A program made the translations under genes and the position numbers. From the NCBI GenBank assembly GCA_021399435.1, contig JAJTUP010000050.1, positions 62,001 through 126,000 of the forward strand: a stretch of 64,000 nucleotides of DNA, in the 5' to 3' direction. Shown here in pieces: positions 53,107 to 63,339 of the stretch (within the stretch, counting starts at the first letter, position 1; each line of letters opens with the position of its first letter). The notes under the pieces were generated by a model. That model saw nothing but the letters and a program-made list of their open reading frames with translations, searched no databases and was not told the origin of the DNA. This DNA is from Diaporthe sp. PMI_573. Lineage: Eukaryota > Ascomycota > Sordariomycetes > Diaporthales > Diaporthaceae.

Positions 53107-54299
53107 CTATTGATAAAAAATTTCAGAGGAAGATAAACCCCTGGTTCTAACACGTCTGCCTCTGGTGGCACGAGCAGGGGGCAGGTCGTCGGGATCCCAG
53201 CCGCGCGAGGCCTGCTTCTTTCGCTTGCGGCCCCCCCGCACTCCAGAGGCAGTCCCACCCCTCCTAGGTTTGTACGTCCGTCCCGGCCGAAAGTCCTCAT
53301 CGTCCTCGTCGTCTTTCTCGTCTTTTATGATGGTCTCGCCTGATGAAACCTCGTCTTCCTCATCCATAACGGGTCTCGGCGCCTTCTTGGTCCCGTTGGT
53401 GGTAACCCTCAGGGTCCCTCGCCCCCTGCCTCGACTCGCGCGACCGCGGCCACCACGACCCCTAAGAGTGTCGCCGCGCTTTGGTCGAGCGTTTTTACCT
53501 TGAGACTCGACAAGCTTCTTGGTGAGGTTGGGGAAGTTTTCTCCGTAGTTGAAGAAAAGCTCCTCGCCCGCCTTGATATCGCGCTGCGCCTTGAACTTGA
53601 TGCGGTAGTCGCCATTCACGAACAATATTTGGGGCACGATATTAACCAGTTTCTTTCCTACCTTGTCATACTCAGAAGCGTGGTTGATGTAGCGGCTGAG
53701 GTTGCCATATATGGCCGCGTCGACCCAGATGCCTTCGTCGTCCAGGAGTGTGAACAAGTAGCTGCTGTGTTTGGAGTCGTCGAAAACGTCGCCGCGTCGT
53801 GCTTCTCTACGTACGCCCTCGTCGTGCGAGATCAACCCCCCAAGATACTCGATGACGAATTCATCCTGAGCGATGTCCTCTGCTGTGAATAGTTCATATC
53901 CGCAACCCTCAATTTGAGACTCTCCAAGCAGAACAGTCTTGGAGACGCCACGCTGGAGAGCTACATTTTGGCAGCCAAAGGAGTGCAATTCGGCATCGCG
54001 GGCGTTCTTGGGGTCTGCCCGATCGAAAGCGCCACATCCCTGGCAGAGAACTGGGTCGCATTCCCTATTGAGCTGAACACAGATACAAGGCTTGCCTTCC
54101 TTTGACTGTAGACAGGTCTCACGCTCGGCTTCACACGCGCAACCTGTAAACTTGTAGGCGCAAATCTCGGCTGTGCAACGGCAGAAGCGTTCACATAGAA
54201 GCTTTGCATCAACACATGGGCATCCCTTGCCGCAGGAGCCAATATGAGTGCAGGGATCCTTGACTTCAAGGCGGGTGAAATCGTGTGCGTTCAGGTGGC
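53107..54299 (-). pseudogene. E(z)/KMT6-like histone methyltransferase, CXC-SET half
   Basis: One frame from about 54299 reads a CXC (pre-SET) domain: PCTHIGSCGKGCPCV, then CERFCRCTAEICAYKFTGC, CACEAERETC and CDPVLCQGCGA. The SET domain follows: SQIEGCGYELFTAEDIAQDE, EYLGGLISHDEG, YGNLSRYINHASE with the Asn-His pair, and GEELFFNYGENF with the catalytic Tyr. The tail is Arg/Gly-rich, then acidic, and ends SSSEIFYQ. Known: this pair defines the PRC2 subunit E(z)/KMT6, which methylates H3K27. The SANT and N-terminal parts that bind EED and SUZ12 are missing. Upstream of a possible acceptor (TAG at 54300-54302) the DNA is repetitive and holds no further exon I can find. Catalytic residues are intact, but a start codon and partner-binding regions are not visible. 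Confidence 0.75.
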
Positions 54300-56730
54300 C
54301 TACACCGGCTCACTACCCCGAGGTGAGATAGAGAGACTGGTCCCCCTGCGTCCCATTTCCAGGCGTCCATAAGTGCGGGGCTGTTCATTCGGGGTCATCC
54401 CAGGCGGGGAAACCAGCCAAAGCAGAAAGCACCAGCACTGTTCTAGGCCACCTGACCAGTAGAGCCAGACAGTGGGGCTCTTGTGACTTGTAACTGAAAA
54501 AGCTGCCTCATAACGGGCCACACCCAGACACAAGGCGGTGCAGATGGGAGGCTAGTCCCTTAGCTGTGCAATTTAGGTGTTCCTAGTCCCTATGCCATGG
54601 TATGTGTGGCTACTTGATTACAAGTGCAGCCACCAGATCCCGAAAAGTGGATGCAGGAAGGTGAATGCATCCAAGGGACCAGTCCCCTGCTGGGGTACGA
54701 CGCAGGCGTTACGAGTACCATGTACTGCAACCACAGACGCAAACCAGTCCCGCCAATTCTGCGAATGGATGGGACTGGCCACACCCCAGGAAGCTGTTGA
54801 GCGCTACTGTTCCCATGCCCACCAGCATTGGCTCCTGACCAGTCTCCTAGTTCCTAAGCGTTAGAGGAACCAACCTGACTGGTACCAGCGAACACGCCTT
54901 CCAATGGGACCGGTCAGTCGGACAACCCCAAGGCCTGGGTACTAGCTAGACCCAGCACCGCGAAGCCCCGCAAACCAGTCCCACAGCAAAGCCTTTGAAC
55001 CTGGAACAGGAGACCGGTCCCCTACGCCAATGCCTTTTCGGAACGAGCTGAGAACTTGAGAAGTAAGGCACATGGCACTGGATTTACAGGCGATTGGGAG
55101 ACTTTTGGCTGGTGACTACCGGGCTGGTGGGGTCTACGGTTGCGGTTTGAGACGCTGCGCACAGGCGCTGGCTTGCTGCTCAAACTCCGCATTCGACTTC
55201 GTTAAGCCACTCTTTCGCTGGCTTTGGGGGCCCCGTGAAAGACACAATTTTTTAAGGAAACGGTGGACTGGAGGAGGACTCGAGGAGTAGGGCCGAGAAT
55301 GGCATAACCGCGGTGCTCCCAAGTGTGGCTCAAAAAACAGGAGACCGTTCCCCTACGGGGTCCGCCAATGCCTTTCGGAACGAGCCTGAGAAGCAAGGCA
55401 CTTGCCTTGATGCACACAGGCGCTAGTTTACGGCTCAGCCCCCACGTTCAGCGGCATAGCAGTTTAACCCCATTTCATGACCCCATCTCTGAGTCTTCCT
55501 CAGGTAGTAACACAGATAGTAAACATTCGGCCGCTTTTCATGACTATCGATTACTCAAGATAGAAAAACATGGCCACGGATTCCCAGCCAGAAATTTGGC
55601 CTTCGTGAGACATTTAAGGTGCGTATATTGCTCTGATTGCTGAATCGTTTCTAACTAGTCAGTGAATATGAAACATGGAAAGTTTGTCAGGCGTCACTCA
55701 GGCACGGCTCAGGCCAAACCTGTATCAGCCCTGCTCCTGCACGAGAAAAGAAACTCTCAAAGTTGAGATTCGGATAGCGTCTAACATGTAATTTATTAAG
55801 GTATTAGAAAATATCAACTTCGGGTCAATCCAAAGCAATTGGTCTAGGGTTCCCTTGACTCCAAAATCAGGAGATATAAGGGTCCAAAACGGTTCCCATT
55901 GATAAGGTCGCTAGGCACAGAGCGACGGCAGATGACATTTAAGGATCATCCATACTGACACAATAGGTACATGGGTCGTCAAATGCCTAGTTGTTAGTCC
56001 CACCAGTTGAGCCCGGCACTTTGGCCCGTCCCTCAACCGAAGTCGAAGTCTGCCTCCTCCTGCAGTAACACCTGCCATTGCGCTCTTTGCCGCCGCTCAT
56101 GCAACCTCCCCTCACAGAGACTGAATTGCCCGGTGACATGCCACCCGTAAAAATGCCGAATCTTCGTCACTTAACGCGATCTTCGCTGTCGTGGACCGAA
56201 AAACCGTATTCTGCTGATTCTCAGGTAGGCCTTGGCTTGCGTTCGATCGCCAATACACCCCCTCCTTCTTTTCCCCCCTCGTCAGCGCCAGTATTAGAAG
56301 GCCGTTGTTTGCTTTTTCCTTGTATCTCACCCGAAAACTAGGCCTCGCGTCACACGTCAATGCAAGAAGCGCCTCACAATCACGTTTCCCTTTTCTTTGG
56401 TTGGTACCAGACTGTTGCTGCTGCATTGACGGCTGGTGTCGAAGGACCCGGCGATCCTTGCCTGATCGGCTTCTTGCAGCGTTAGGTGCCACTGATTGAC
56501 GTGTTGTCAATATGGACCGGGTGGTCTATGATGCCGAAGCGTCGCCTGACGTGTCGAGGTGTCGTCGGGCACCAAGCAGAGAAGCCCTATCTCTCGACTA
56601 AGCTTGGAGTTGTAAAAAACCTGTTCTGTGCAGTCTCCAGTCCACACATTCGGCATCTGAACGGTACAATCTGAGCTTCAAACGTGCAGCTTCGAACATC
56701 TCTTTGCGGCTTGCTTCTGCGGCCTGCTCG
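54300..56730. other. Repeat-rich region without a supported gene
   Basis: Includes many ACCAGTCCC/GGGACTGG words (54330-55020) and the long direct repeat at 55011-55415 described separately. 55480-56700 holds short ORFs on both strands with nothing recognised. Confidence 0.4.
55011..55415 (+). repeat. Direct repeat, units of about 80 bp
   Basis: Unit 1 at about 55011-55093 and unit 2 at about 55338-55415 share CAGGAGACCG[GT]TCCCCTACG, CGCCAATGCCTTT, TCGGAACGAGC, TGAGAA, AAGGCAC and ACAGGCG in the same order with small indels. Origin unknown; perhaps ends of a dead element. Confidence 0.75.
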
Positions 56731-57062
56731 TACGGTCGCACATTACCACATGGGTGACATAACCCTTTTGGGAAGCCTCAACCATGTGGAAATTCTTAGT
56801 AATTTTGTGGGCCCTTGTAAGACTACAGTACCGCACACTATTCGGAAGGTATCTCATCATTTAGATGGCATGTCCACCAGGGAATATGTCGTGATAATTC
56901 CTGGTGACGCGTCACAATTCTTCCACTCACACATCAACACCAGCATCAATACCCAGCCCATCGCCAACCCGTAGCTGTTGTGGGCTATCCCATCCATTCC
57001 CTAAGTAAGCTCGGGTCTATTCATCATGAGATTGTGCGACTGACCTTGTCTTGTACGTAGAT

Positions 57063-58313
57063 ATGCCAGATCACGTCCTATCGCAGACATGTCCCGATGT
57101 TCCGAAGACCGTGGCCCCTAAATCGTACCAACGGAGCCACGATTTCATCCGAGATAGCTACCCAGGGTCGAATTTGTGTCCATATTGCGGGAGACGTTGG
57201 CCCACGAGTATCTCCATCCTCGACAGTTCGCCAGTCCCGTTTCGAGACGTTGAGACGGCTTCCACCTCCTCCGCTATACAGTCTATCGACCTAACAGCCT
57301 CTGATCGTTCCACACCCTCACAGACAATCTTCACCGGCTCTGGAGACGGCCCTGGCCGTATCCTCGCAGCATCGCGGCCCGCCGCCGTGTATCGAGATGC
57401 CAAACTTACCCAGAGTCGGATCGCGAGGGGCATGAGGGCGAGCTCGTCGCAACTCAGTGAGGCTGTGGCTAAGCAGAGCCAAAACAAGAGCAGACGGAAG
57501 ATCTCGATGCGTCTCACCGTCTTCCTTGCGAGGCCTGACCCATGGGAAATACTAGACGAAGACGAGGAGCCCCAGTGGTCTTTGGCTAGAGAGCTGCTGA
57601 AAGTCGCTTTGCGCCCCTTCGTCGACGAGGAACCATCTTTACCTGTCCACTTCTGGTTCGACAGCATCTTCTTCCCTCAGTTCAAGGACAAGCCTGCCCT
57701 CTCTTCTGTTCTTCAATTCGACAAGAGACTCGTTCAGGACGCCCATATTAAAGAGGGTATCACGGAGCTGAGCGACCTCGACTGGGAGAGACAGACAGTC
57801 GCAGAGCTTTTCGGCGAGGACTGCCCTTTTCGTTTCAGTAAAACAGAGGGCAGATATCTCCTTTTCCTTGTTTTCTATGAGCCATTGCCTCCTCGACCAC
57901 AAGTCCCGGCCCCTCGTCATATCAAGACACCGAGGTCAGCCATAAAGCTGTACAAAAAGGAGAAGGGAGTCAAGAAAGAGTTAGTTAAGACCGAGGTGAA
58001 GGTACAGCCAGCCTTGTTAATCGGGAGCGAGTTCAACTCGCCCTCCTTGAGCCCCTCTCTGAGCCCAGTTTTACCTCCTTCGAGAGCTAGCGCAGAAGAC
58101 CAGATCGAGGTTATTACTAGCGACGTGGACGAGACCCGCGCGGGTCGGAAACGAGCTCGAGACTCTATAAGCTCAGCACTCTCAGTAGAGGCAGAGGATA
58201 GGGAGCTCTCGGCTGGCCCTGCCTTCACTGCCCATGGTCCCGCTGCTGGAACCCGAGGAGTTGATACGAGGAGGCCAAGTAGCCGGCATCCTCGTAAACA
58301 GACGAGGAAATAG
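57063..58313 (+). CDS. Unknown partner protein of the integrase element
   Basis: 416 residues from ATG at 57063 (MPDHVLSQ); the frame opens four codons earlier at a TTG. Residues about 33-50 have LCPYCGRRWP, a C-x2-C that may be half of a zinc site. After a Ser/Thr-rich linker comes a helical basic region (SQSRIARGMRASSSQLSEAV). A compact part from about residue 150 reads MRLTVFLARPDPWEILDEDE, VHFWFDSIFFPQFKDKP and a YLLFLVFYEPLPP strand. The tail is Pro/Ser-rich and charged, with possible nuclear signals (GRKRARDS, RHPRKQTRK). I do not recognise the family. Its place inside the TIRs, convergent to the integrase, suggests an accessory transposition or DNA-binding factor. No lesions. Confidence 0.7.
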   Translation: MPDHVLSQTCPDVPKTVAPKSYQRSHDFIRDSYPGSNLCPYCGRRWPTSISILDSSPVPFRDVETASTSSAIQSIDLTASDRSTPSQTIFTGSGDGPGRILAASRPAAVYRDAKLTQSRIARGMRASSSQLSEAVAKQSQNKSRRKISMRLTVFLARPDPWEILDEDEEPQWSLARELLKVALRPFVDEEPSLPVHFWFDSIFFPQFKDKPALSSVLQFDKRLVQDAHIKEGITELSDLDWERQTVAELFGEDCPFRFSKTEGRYLLFLVFYEPLPPRPQVPAPRHIKTPRSAIKLYKKEKGVKKELVKTEVKVQPALLIGSEFNSPSLSPSLSPVLPPSRASAEDQIEVITSDVDETRAGRKRARDSISSALSVEAEDRELSAGPAFTAHGPAAGTRGVDTRRPSSRHPRKQTRK

Positions 58314-58416
58314 TAGTTACTCTAGCTCAAGGTGATCCAGGTCCCCCATCAGCTCATCCACACTATTGATAATATCGCCAGGTAGCTCAGTTCCGGAGAG
58401 GCCATTATTAATAGGC

Positions 58417-60015
58417 TCAAGGTAGTTCTCCTCGAGGAGCTGAAGCTAAAGCATTGTCAGCTAGCTTTTGAGTGCGATGGAGTACTTTTTTCCGTACGAA
58501 TCTCTCTTGCCCTCCAACTGGACTCTCTGTGATGCTGAGCACCGGACTAGCCCCGCAGTCGAGATGAACCTGAATCTTGTCTCTAAGCCGTAAGTAGATC
58601 GCGAGGTGTGGTCGCTTATGATCAAGCTCCCCATCTAGCTGACCACCGAACTGAAGATCCCGGAGCTGTCGATCACACCAGTCCGTTGTTGTTGGGTCAA
58701 GAAGATCGTCTATATCGATAGAATCGACAGCGGCCATCATCTGGGCAAGCCCATCTCGAGCCGCAGGCCCTAGATGGACTGCCCAGTTCTCCACTTCGCT
58801 TGTATTATACAGATCCATCGGGATCCCGGCGACGAGATGCTCCCTATTCTTTTGTGGTCGGATGCGATGGCCGTTCCACATCTCCGTGAAGTCCGCAACC
58901 TCTTGACGGATCATGGGTCCATAGAGAGCATATACCGCGATCTGGTGAGCAAGACGGTTTGGTTGGAAGAGGCCGCTATCAATCAGCTCGTGTGAGAACG
59001 CGATCCAGCGCTGACTGACACCTTTAAGTAGCTTTTCCCACCAAGACTCGATCCGTTGGTTCGATGTGCTTGGGCCCCAGATATGACAGGAGCTCAGTCT
59101 CGCTCCCTGCCTATGGACTCGTTGGTCGTTATCATCGGTGGTATACCGAAACTCTGTCTGATCAAGGTCGGCGAGAATCGCCTGGGCTCCGGCCCAAAGA
59201 GGAGTCTCGATACCGTGATCCGAGCGGGTGAAAAGGGGGCGGACCCCTGAGTACGACACTGTCCGTAGAAACTGTTTGAGTGAACTCAACGCTGTCATGT
59301 TCCCCCTGCCGACATATATCCAGATGATGGCTCTCGAGTACGTGTCGATACAGGCGTAGATAGAGAAGCCGAAGTTCTTGAGCTTCTCGTACCCATCGAG
59401 AGACCACATGAAGTTAGGCCCAGGAACCTGGAAGTTCTTTCGGTGCTTCCAATCAGCAAGGCGTCTTTGCTCGGCCCGCTTCTTCCACTCTGGGTTCGTT
59501 TGGTACTCGCGATATAAGGTATTCTGGCCGACAAGGACGCCGGCACGGATGCGGACGTAGTGGTATAGATACCCCCTGCCAAATCCTCTGATGCTTGAAG
59601 ACTGACGGTCGTCTTGGAAGAGGAACTCTCTTGCTTTTTGAATAGCCTCCTGTCGTTCAGCCAGATCTCGGAAGCGCCGCTTCATCCCATGCTTCAGACG
59701 ATACTCCTGTACAGTCCGCTCGGAGATCTCGATGCCGCGTCGCTTGAGATCACGGACGATAGAAGTGTCGCTATATCCGTATCGGTAGAAGTAGCCTTTG
59801 ATCAGCTCGACGAAGGTGTTGGTATCAATCTTTGAGTGAAGGGGCGAGTACTCCTGGGCACCCCATTCCGCTAACCTCCTTTTCAGGGTTCTGACGTCGA
59901 GTACGTGCCCATCGTCGCGGAGATGGGCACATATAGTGTCAATGGATAGTCCTTCTCGCCGCTGCTCGAGGATCCAGTCCTTGACGCGCTCCAAGTCCTT
60001 ACGGGGCCTCGGCAT
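58417..60015 (-). CDS. Integrase-core (rve-type DDE) transposase of the two-gene element
   Basis: 532 residues from ATG at 60013-60015, no breaks. N-terminus: two helix-turn-helix-like units (REGLSIDTICAHLRDDGHVL with VRTLKRRLAEWG, and YSDTSIVRDLKRRGIEISER). Catalytic domain: MWSLDGYEKLKNFGFSIYAC (first Asp), IDTYSRAIIWIYVG, LFTRSDHGIETPLW (second Asp), STSNQRIESWWEKLLKG (Glu, 57 residues after the second Asp, longer than the usual 35 of retroviral integrases). Known: this W-x-x-D-G-Y/LKxxGFxIxxCID pattern is the eukaryotic integrase-core family, cut-and-paste relatives of retroviral integrase. It is the likely transposase for the 29-bp TIRs around it. Confidence 0.88.
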   Translation of the reverse strand: MPRPRKDLERVKDWILEQRREGLSIDTICAHLRDDGHVLDVRTLKRRLAEWGAQEYSPLHSKIDTNTFVELIKGYFYRYGYSDTSIVRDLKRRGIEISERTVQEYRLKHGMKRRFRDLAERQEAIQKAREFLFQDDRQSSSIRGFGRGYLYHYVRIRAGVLVGQNTLYREYQTNPEWKKRAEQRRLADWKHRKNFQVPGPNFMWSLDGYEKLKNFGFSIYACIDTYSRAIIWIYVGRGNMTALSSLKQFLRTVSYSGVRPLFTRSDHGIETPLWAGAQAILADLDQTEFRYTTDDNDQRVHRQGARLSSCHIWGPSTSNQRIESWWEKLLKGVSQRWIAFSHELIDSGLFQPNRLAHQIAVYALYGPMIRQEVADFTEMWNGHRIRPQKNREHLVAGIPMDLYNTSEVENWAVHLGPAARDGLAQMMAAVDSIDIDDLLDPTTTDWCDRQLRDLQFGGQLDGELDHKRPHLAIYLRLRDKIQVHLDCGASPVLSITESPVGGQERFVRKKVLHRTQKLADNALASAPRGELP

Positions 60016-60314
60016 TATGCGAGATGCAGACTAGGGGTTCGAGATCGTGGTAGAGGTCGGAGTTCATACCTCCTTCCAAGGCTTCCAGCTGCAATATCCC
60101 CCTCTGAACCGGCATTATCGGAGCTTCGGCGCCTCGGCGCCGATGGAATGGCATCAGCACCCCTTGGTATGGCATCAGCTCTGCTACATTGAAAACAGTG
60201 CGCTATCATATCAATACTGTAGCCCCATATAAAAACGTCGAAAGCCTATGTGCGAAATAGCTCCAATCATTTTCGTACATGGTTTTGTCACCCATGTGGT
60301 AATGTGCGACCGTA

Positions 60315-61075
60315 GGGGTAGGCAGCCACGACGCACAGGGCAGTGAGATGGCTGAGCAAAGCTGAGCTTACATACAGTAGCAAAGCCACGTCCGGATCTC
60401 CAATCAAGATGCAATCTATCATAAACGCCTCTCTGCTGTGAAACCCTACTATAATTACTCCACCTAATGAATGGCAAGGATCCTTATCACCTGCACAGCC
60501 AGGTTGTCCAACAGATGCCAGCGCTGTCGTAAGGGCATGCAGGTAAGCATTCCGGCTTACGTGCAGATGCAGAGGTGGAAGGTGCCCGCCAACCATAAGA
60601 GAGCAGTTGTCACGCCCTGCGGCACGGGCTCTTGGTCTATGAGGCTAGTCGTTCGCCGGTGCAGCACCAAACTGCACATCTCAATCAGTCTGAAGTGTAC
60701 TGTACTGTACAGTACGGATTGTAGGCCCTAACGGATTGCACGACACAGGATATCAATGAATGGGCCTTTGCAAGATGAAAGGTCGATATAGGTTTTGAAT
60801 TAATAGAACAAGCGAACGGCGGCTAAAAGTGGTCGGACTCGGGCTTTTCTGTAAGGCTGATGTGAAGTGCCTTGTCTTAAGTGCGTATACACTACGCAAC
60901 TGCCCCAGTCGGTACTGTACAGTACAACTTGGGTATCTTGTAAGATACGCCATCTCGCCTACCAAATCTTTGACACACCAGATATTCTTCTTGAGCGCAA
61001 TGGGGCAGAAGATTGTGGCGATTGGCGATGAGAATGACAGCTAGGATCGATATACGAGCTAGATGTGTACAATAT
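60315..61075. other. Spacer with two TACTGTACAGTA palindromes
   Basis: The 12-bp perfect palindrome TACTGTACAGTA occurs at 60703-60714 and 60913-60924. No gene recognised. Confidence 0.5.
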
Positions 61076-62273
61076 CTACTCTTCCAATAATTCTTTGCAC
61101 TTGTCCACTATGCCGACCCACTGGTGCACAATCCCACGCAAAATCTTCTGTGATATAAAGAACTTGGTCTCTTCCTCCTGTGCCTCAAACAGTCGGTCTA
61201 AAGAAAGGTGCGCTCGAAGTGTAAGGTTGGCGATTGCGTGGAACTCTGTTTTCCAATTTGGGTTGTCGACCTGACTATAGTGCTAATCACGATAACGTTC
61301 TATGGCATTATCCTGGTGCCTAGCAATTTTTAGCTTCTTGGGAGGAGGCATACCCTCGGCGCCAGGCATAACATTGGTGATGGTAATCTGGGGGCCATCG
61401 TTCTGCTTCCTCTTGGTTGGTGGGCTTATAATCTCGTTCTAAAGATATTTTGGGACATCACTGTGCTCTTTGATCCTCCCTCTCTTTTTAGTATACTTAA
61501 CCAACTTGATTAGAGTTCTAGTCGGCACCGTATAATAGACGCCGGTGGCTTGGTGAAGGAAGCAATATGGTCCAATGTTGCAATCTACTCCTAGGCACTC
61601 AAATATATTATATACTTATTTCCAGATTGGCGGTCCGTCCGTCGCATCTTGGTCGTTGTGGATAGGAGCTTGCTTATTGAGCTGAGCATTTGTAGCATTG
61701 TGTCTACGGCGACCTATCCTTGTAGGTACAAGCTGGCTGGTCTCCTTAAGAATAAAGGCGACCTAAACAGTCAGCTTGCCCCCATTGCGGACTAGGTCAG
61801 ACCAGCTATCAATTTGCTCGTCCACCTCGCTCTAGTCAACGTTAGGCCAACGAGCTTAGAATGGTATATCTTTCACCCCTTGTGTGGTAATGGAAACCGT
61901 AATCTTGAGTCTCGTCCAGCTTGTGGGTCTTGGTCAGTTTCTTCTCTTTGGCAATACCGTCGATTTCAGACTTGAGACTGTTGTCCTAGAAGTTACTAGG
62001 GTAGCAATCAATGTTCTGCACTGCGCTCTGTGTAAGCTTATAGAGCTTGGATTTTCTTGTGCAAAGCGACTATTTGATGGTATACAGTTTGCAGTGGATT
62101 AGAGCCTGGGCTACCACCTGGCTGCGGTTGTCGACATTTGTACTCTCAGATCAACTCTGTCGCCGCTGGCTGAAAGCAGGGTCAACGAAGTCATCTGGCA
62201 ATATAGGCGTTGAGTAGTCGACATTATAGTCATCATACAGCCACTGGCTGATATCATGAGCCTGTTCAGTCAT
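61076..62273 (-). pseudogene. Multicopy fungal gene of unknown function, RIP-like pseudogene
   Basis: Read leftward from ATG at 62271-62273 (MTEQAHDISQWLYDDYNVDY). A nearly continuous protein of about 400 codons is broken by many TAG and TAA codons, most at sites where CAG or CAA is natural. Blocks in order: DNSLKSEIDGIAKEKKLTKT, QIDSWSDLVRNGGKLTV, TNAQLNKQAPIHNDQDATDG, PPIWK, CLGVDCNIGPYCFLHQATG, ITITNVMPGAEGMPPPKKLK and FHAIANLTLRAHLSLDRLFE, ending GIVDKCKELLEE. I have seen this order in repetitive uncharacterised fungal proteins (a DATDGPPIW box, then C-x-G-x-x-C), but no function is known to me. Length 1198 bp implies at least one indel as well. Confidence 0.55.
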
Positions 62274-63339
62274 ACTGGCGTCGAACTAACTCAACGAGGT
62301 ACTGTAGCATGTGACGAAGACAAATTGTAGGCGCAGGACGTGTCACCAATGCTAAAGAGGGAGCAGTCCGACCAGTCCAATGGCTGATTCTCTAGGCTTC
62401 CATGTCCTTCCATGGCAAGAGCGTAACGGGACTAGGCATTTTAACGGGAGGATGACTGACCTAAAGTCATAATGATACGTGGCCTCAAATCACGTGGCAC
62501 CAGCTTAGGTAATGCCACAAGTATTGTGAAAAAAGGCTCTGGGTAATACTGTCAGAAAGGCGGAAAAGAAACCAAAGATGGGCAGAAAACAGCTCGCCAT
62601 ACGACAGGACTACTCAATTCCCGCATTCCTGAGCTTACTCAGCTCATAGCATCGGCATTAGTGCTAGATGCATTCCCCCCTGGCCTCATTATCGGAATCT
62701 GTAAAGTCGTTGAGAAATATAAACAGCTTGGACTCGCTCCGCTGCCCGCCGACTGATTGAGTGGACATTGCCCTTGAAGAGTGTCTTTCGCCTAGTGGAT
62801 TTGGGTGGACGAGGAGACCTACTCTTTATCAGAGTAATGCAAAACGAACGTTGGCTGAGAATGTTATTCAACGCTATAGCCTAATAAGCAAGAAAAGGTT
62901 ATACAGAGAAGCATGCCGTGATGTGGAAAACATGGGAGTCAAGTCTTTAAGTATTTAACGGCAGGAGGCCTATCGATTTAGTCACAGATATTTGCGGCAG
63001 TGTTAGGCGGCAGGTGGTCGAAAACAATCTTTTGTCGCTTCAGGCTTCAAAGTGTAAAATCTCGGTCTGGTACTTCTGCATATGTTGGTCCGTGCACGCT
63101 TCTCAGCCGCCATTTTCAACCCTGGAATCCGAAACGATCGAAGCGTGAAAGTGAGATGTTCCGAATGGGACTCAGGACGATCATTTAAACTACAGTACAG
63201 TACTGTCTAGTAACTGGATTCATTTTTTAAGGCCAAACTTTCAACTATACAGTACGGAGCTTGCATATAGTACTATGCACGCTATGATGAAAAGAAGAGA
63301 AACAGAGGACTGGATAAGCTCTCGAGACATTTAAACTCT
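62274..63339. other. Region without a supported gene
   Basis: Short ORFs only. A GTACAGTACTGT run near 63195 resembles the palindromes at 60.7 and 60.9 kb. It is the 3' flank of the WD40 gene that ends at 63340. Confidence 0.4.

Larger units (their letters stand above)
56731..60314. mobile_element. Two-gene integrase element with perfect 29-bp terminal inverted repeats (3584 bp)
   Basis: Left TIR 56731-56759 starts TACGGTCGCACATTACCACA. The right TIR 60286-60314 is its exact reverse complement over 29 bp; one more mismatch extends it to 34. Between them lie two convergent ORFs, 57063-58313 (+) and 58417-60015 (-), 103 bp apart. The minus one is a DDE integrase. TA sits at both outer ends and could be a TA target duplication or part of the repeat. 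Retrovirus-like integrase plus TIRs and no reverse transcriptase recalls Ginger/IS3EU-like cut-and-paste elements, but I cannot place it surely in a named superfamily. Confidence 0.85.

Noticed and set aside
57139..57300. Full zinc finger in the partner protein
   Set aside because: Only one C-x2-C pair is clear; no matching second Cys/His pair at standard spacing, so only a possible half site is claimed.
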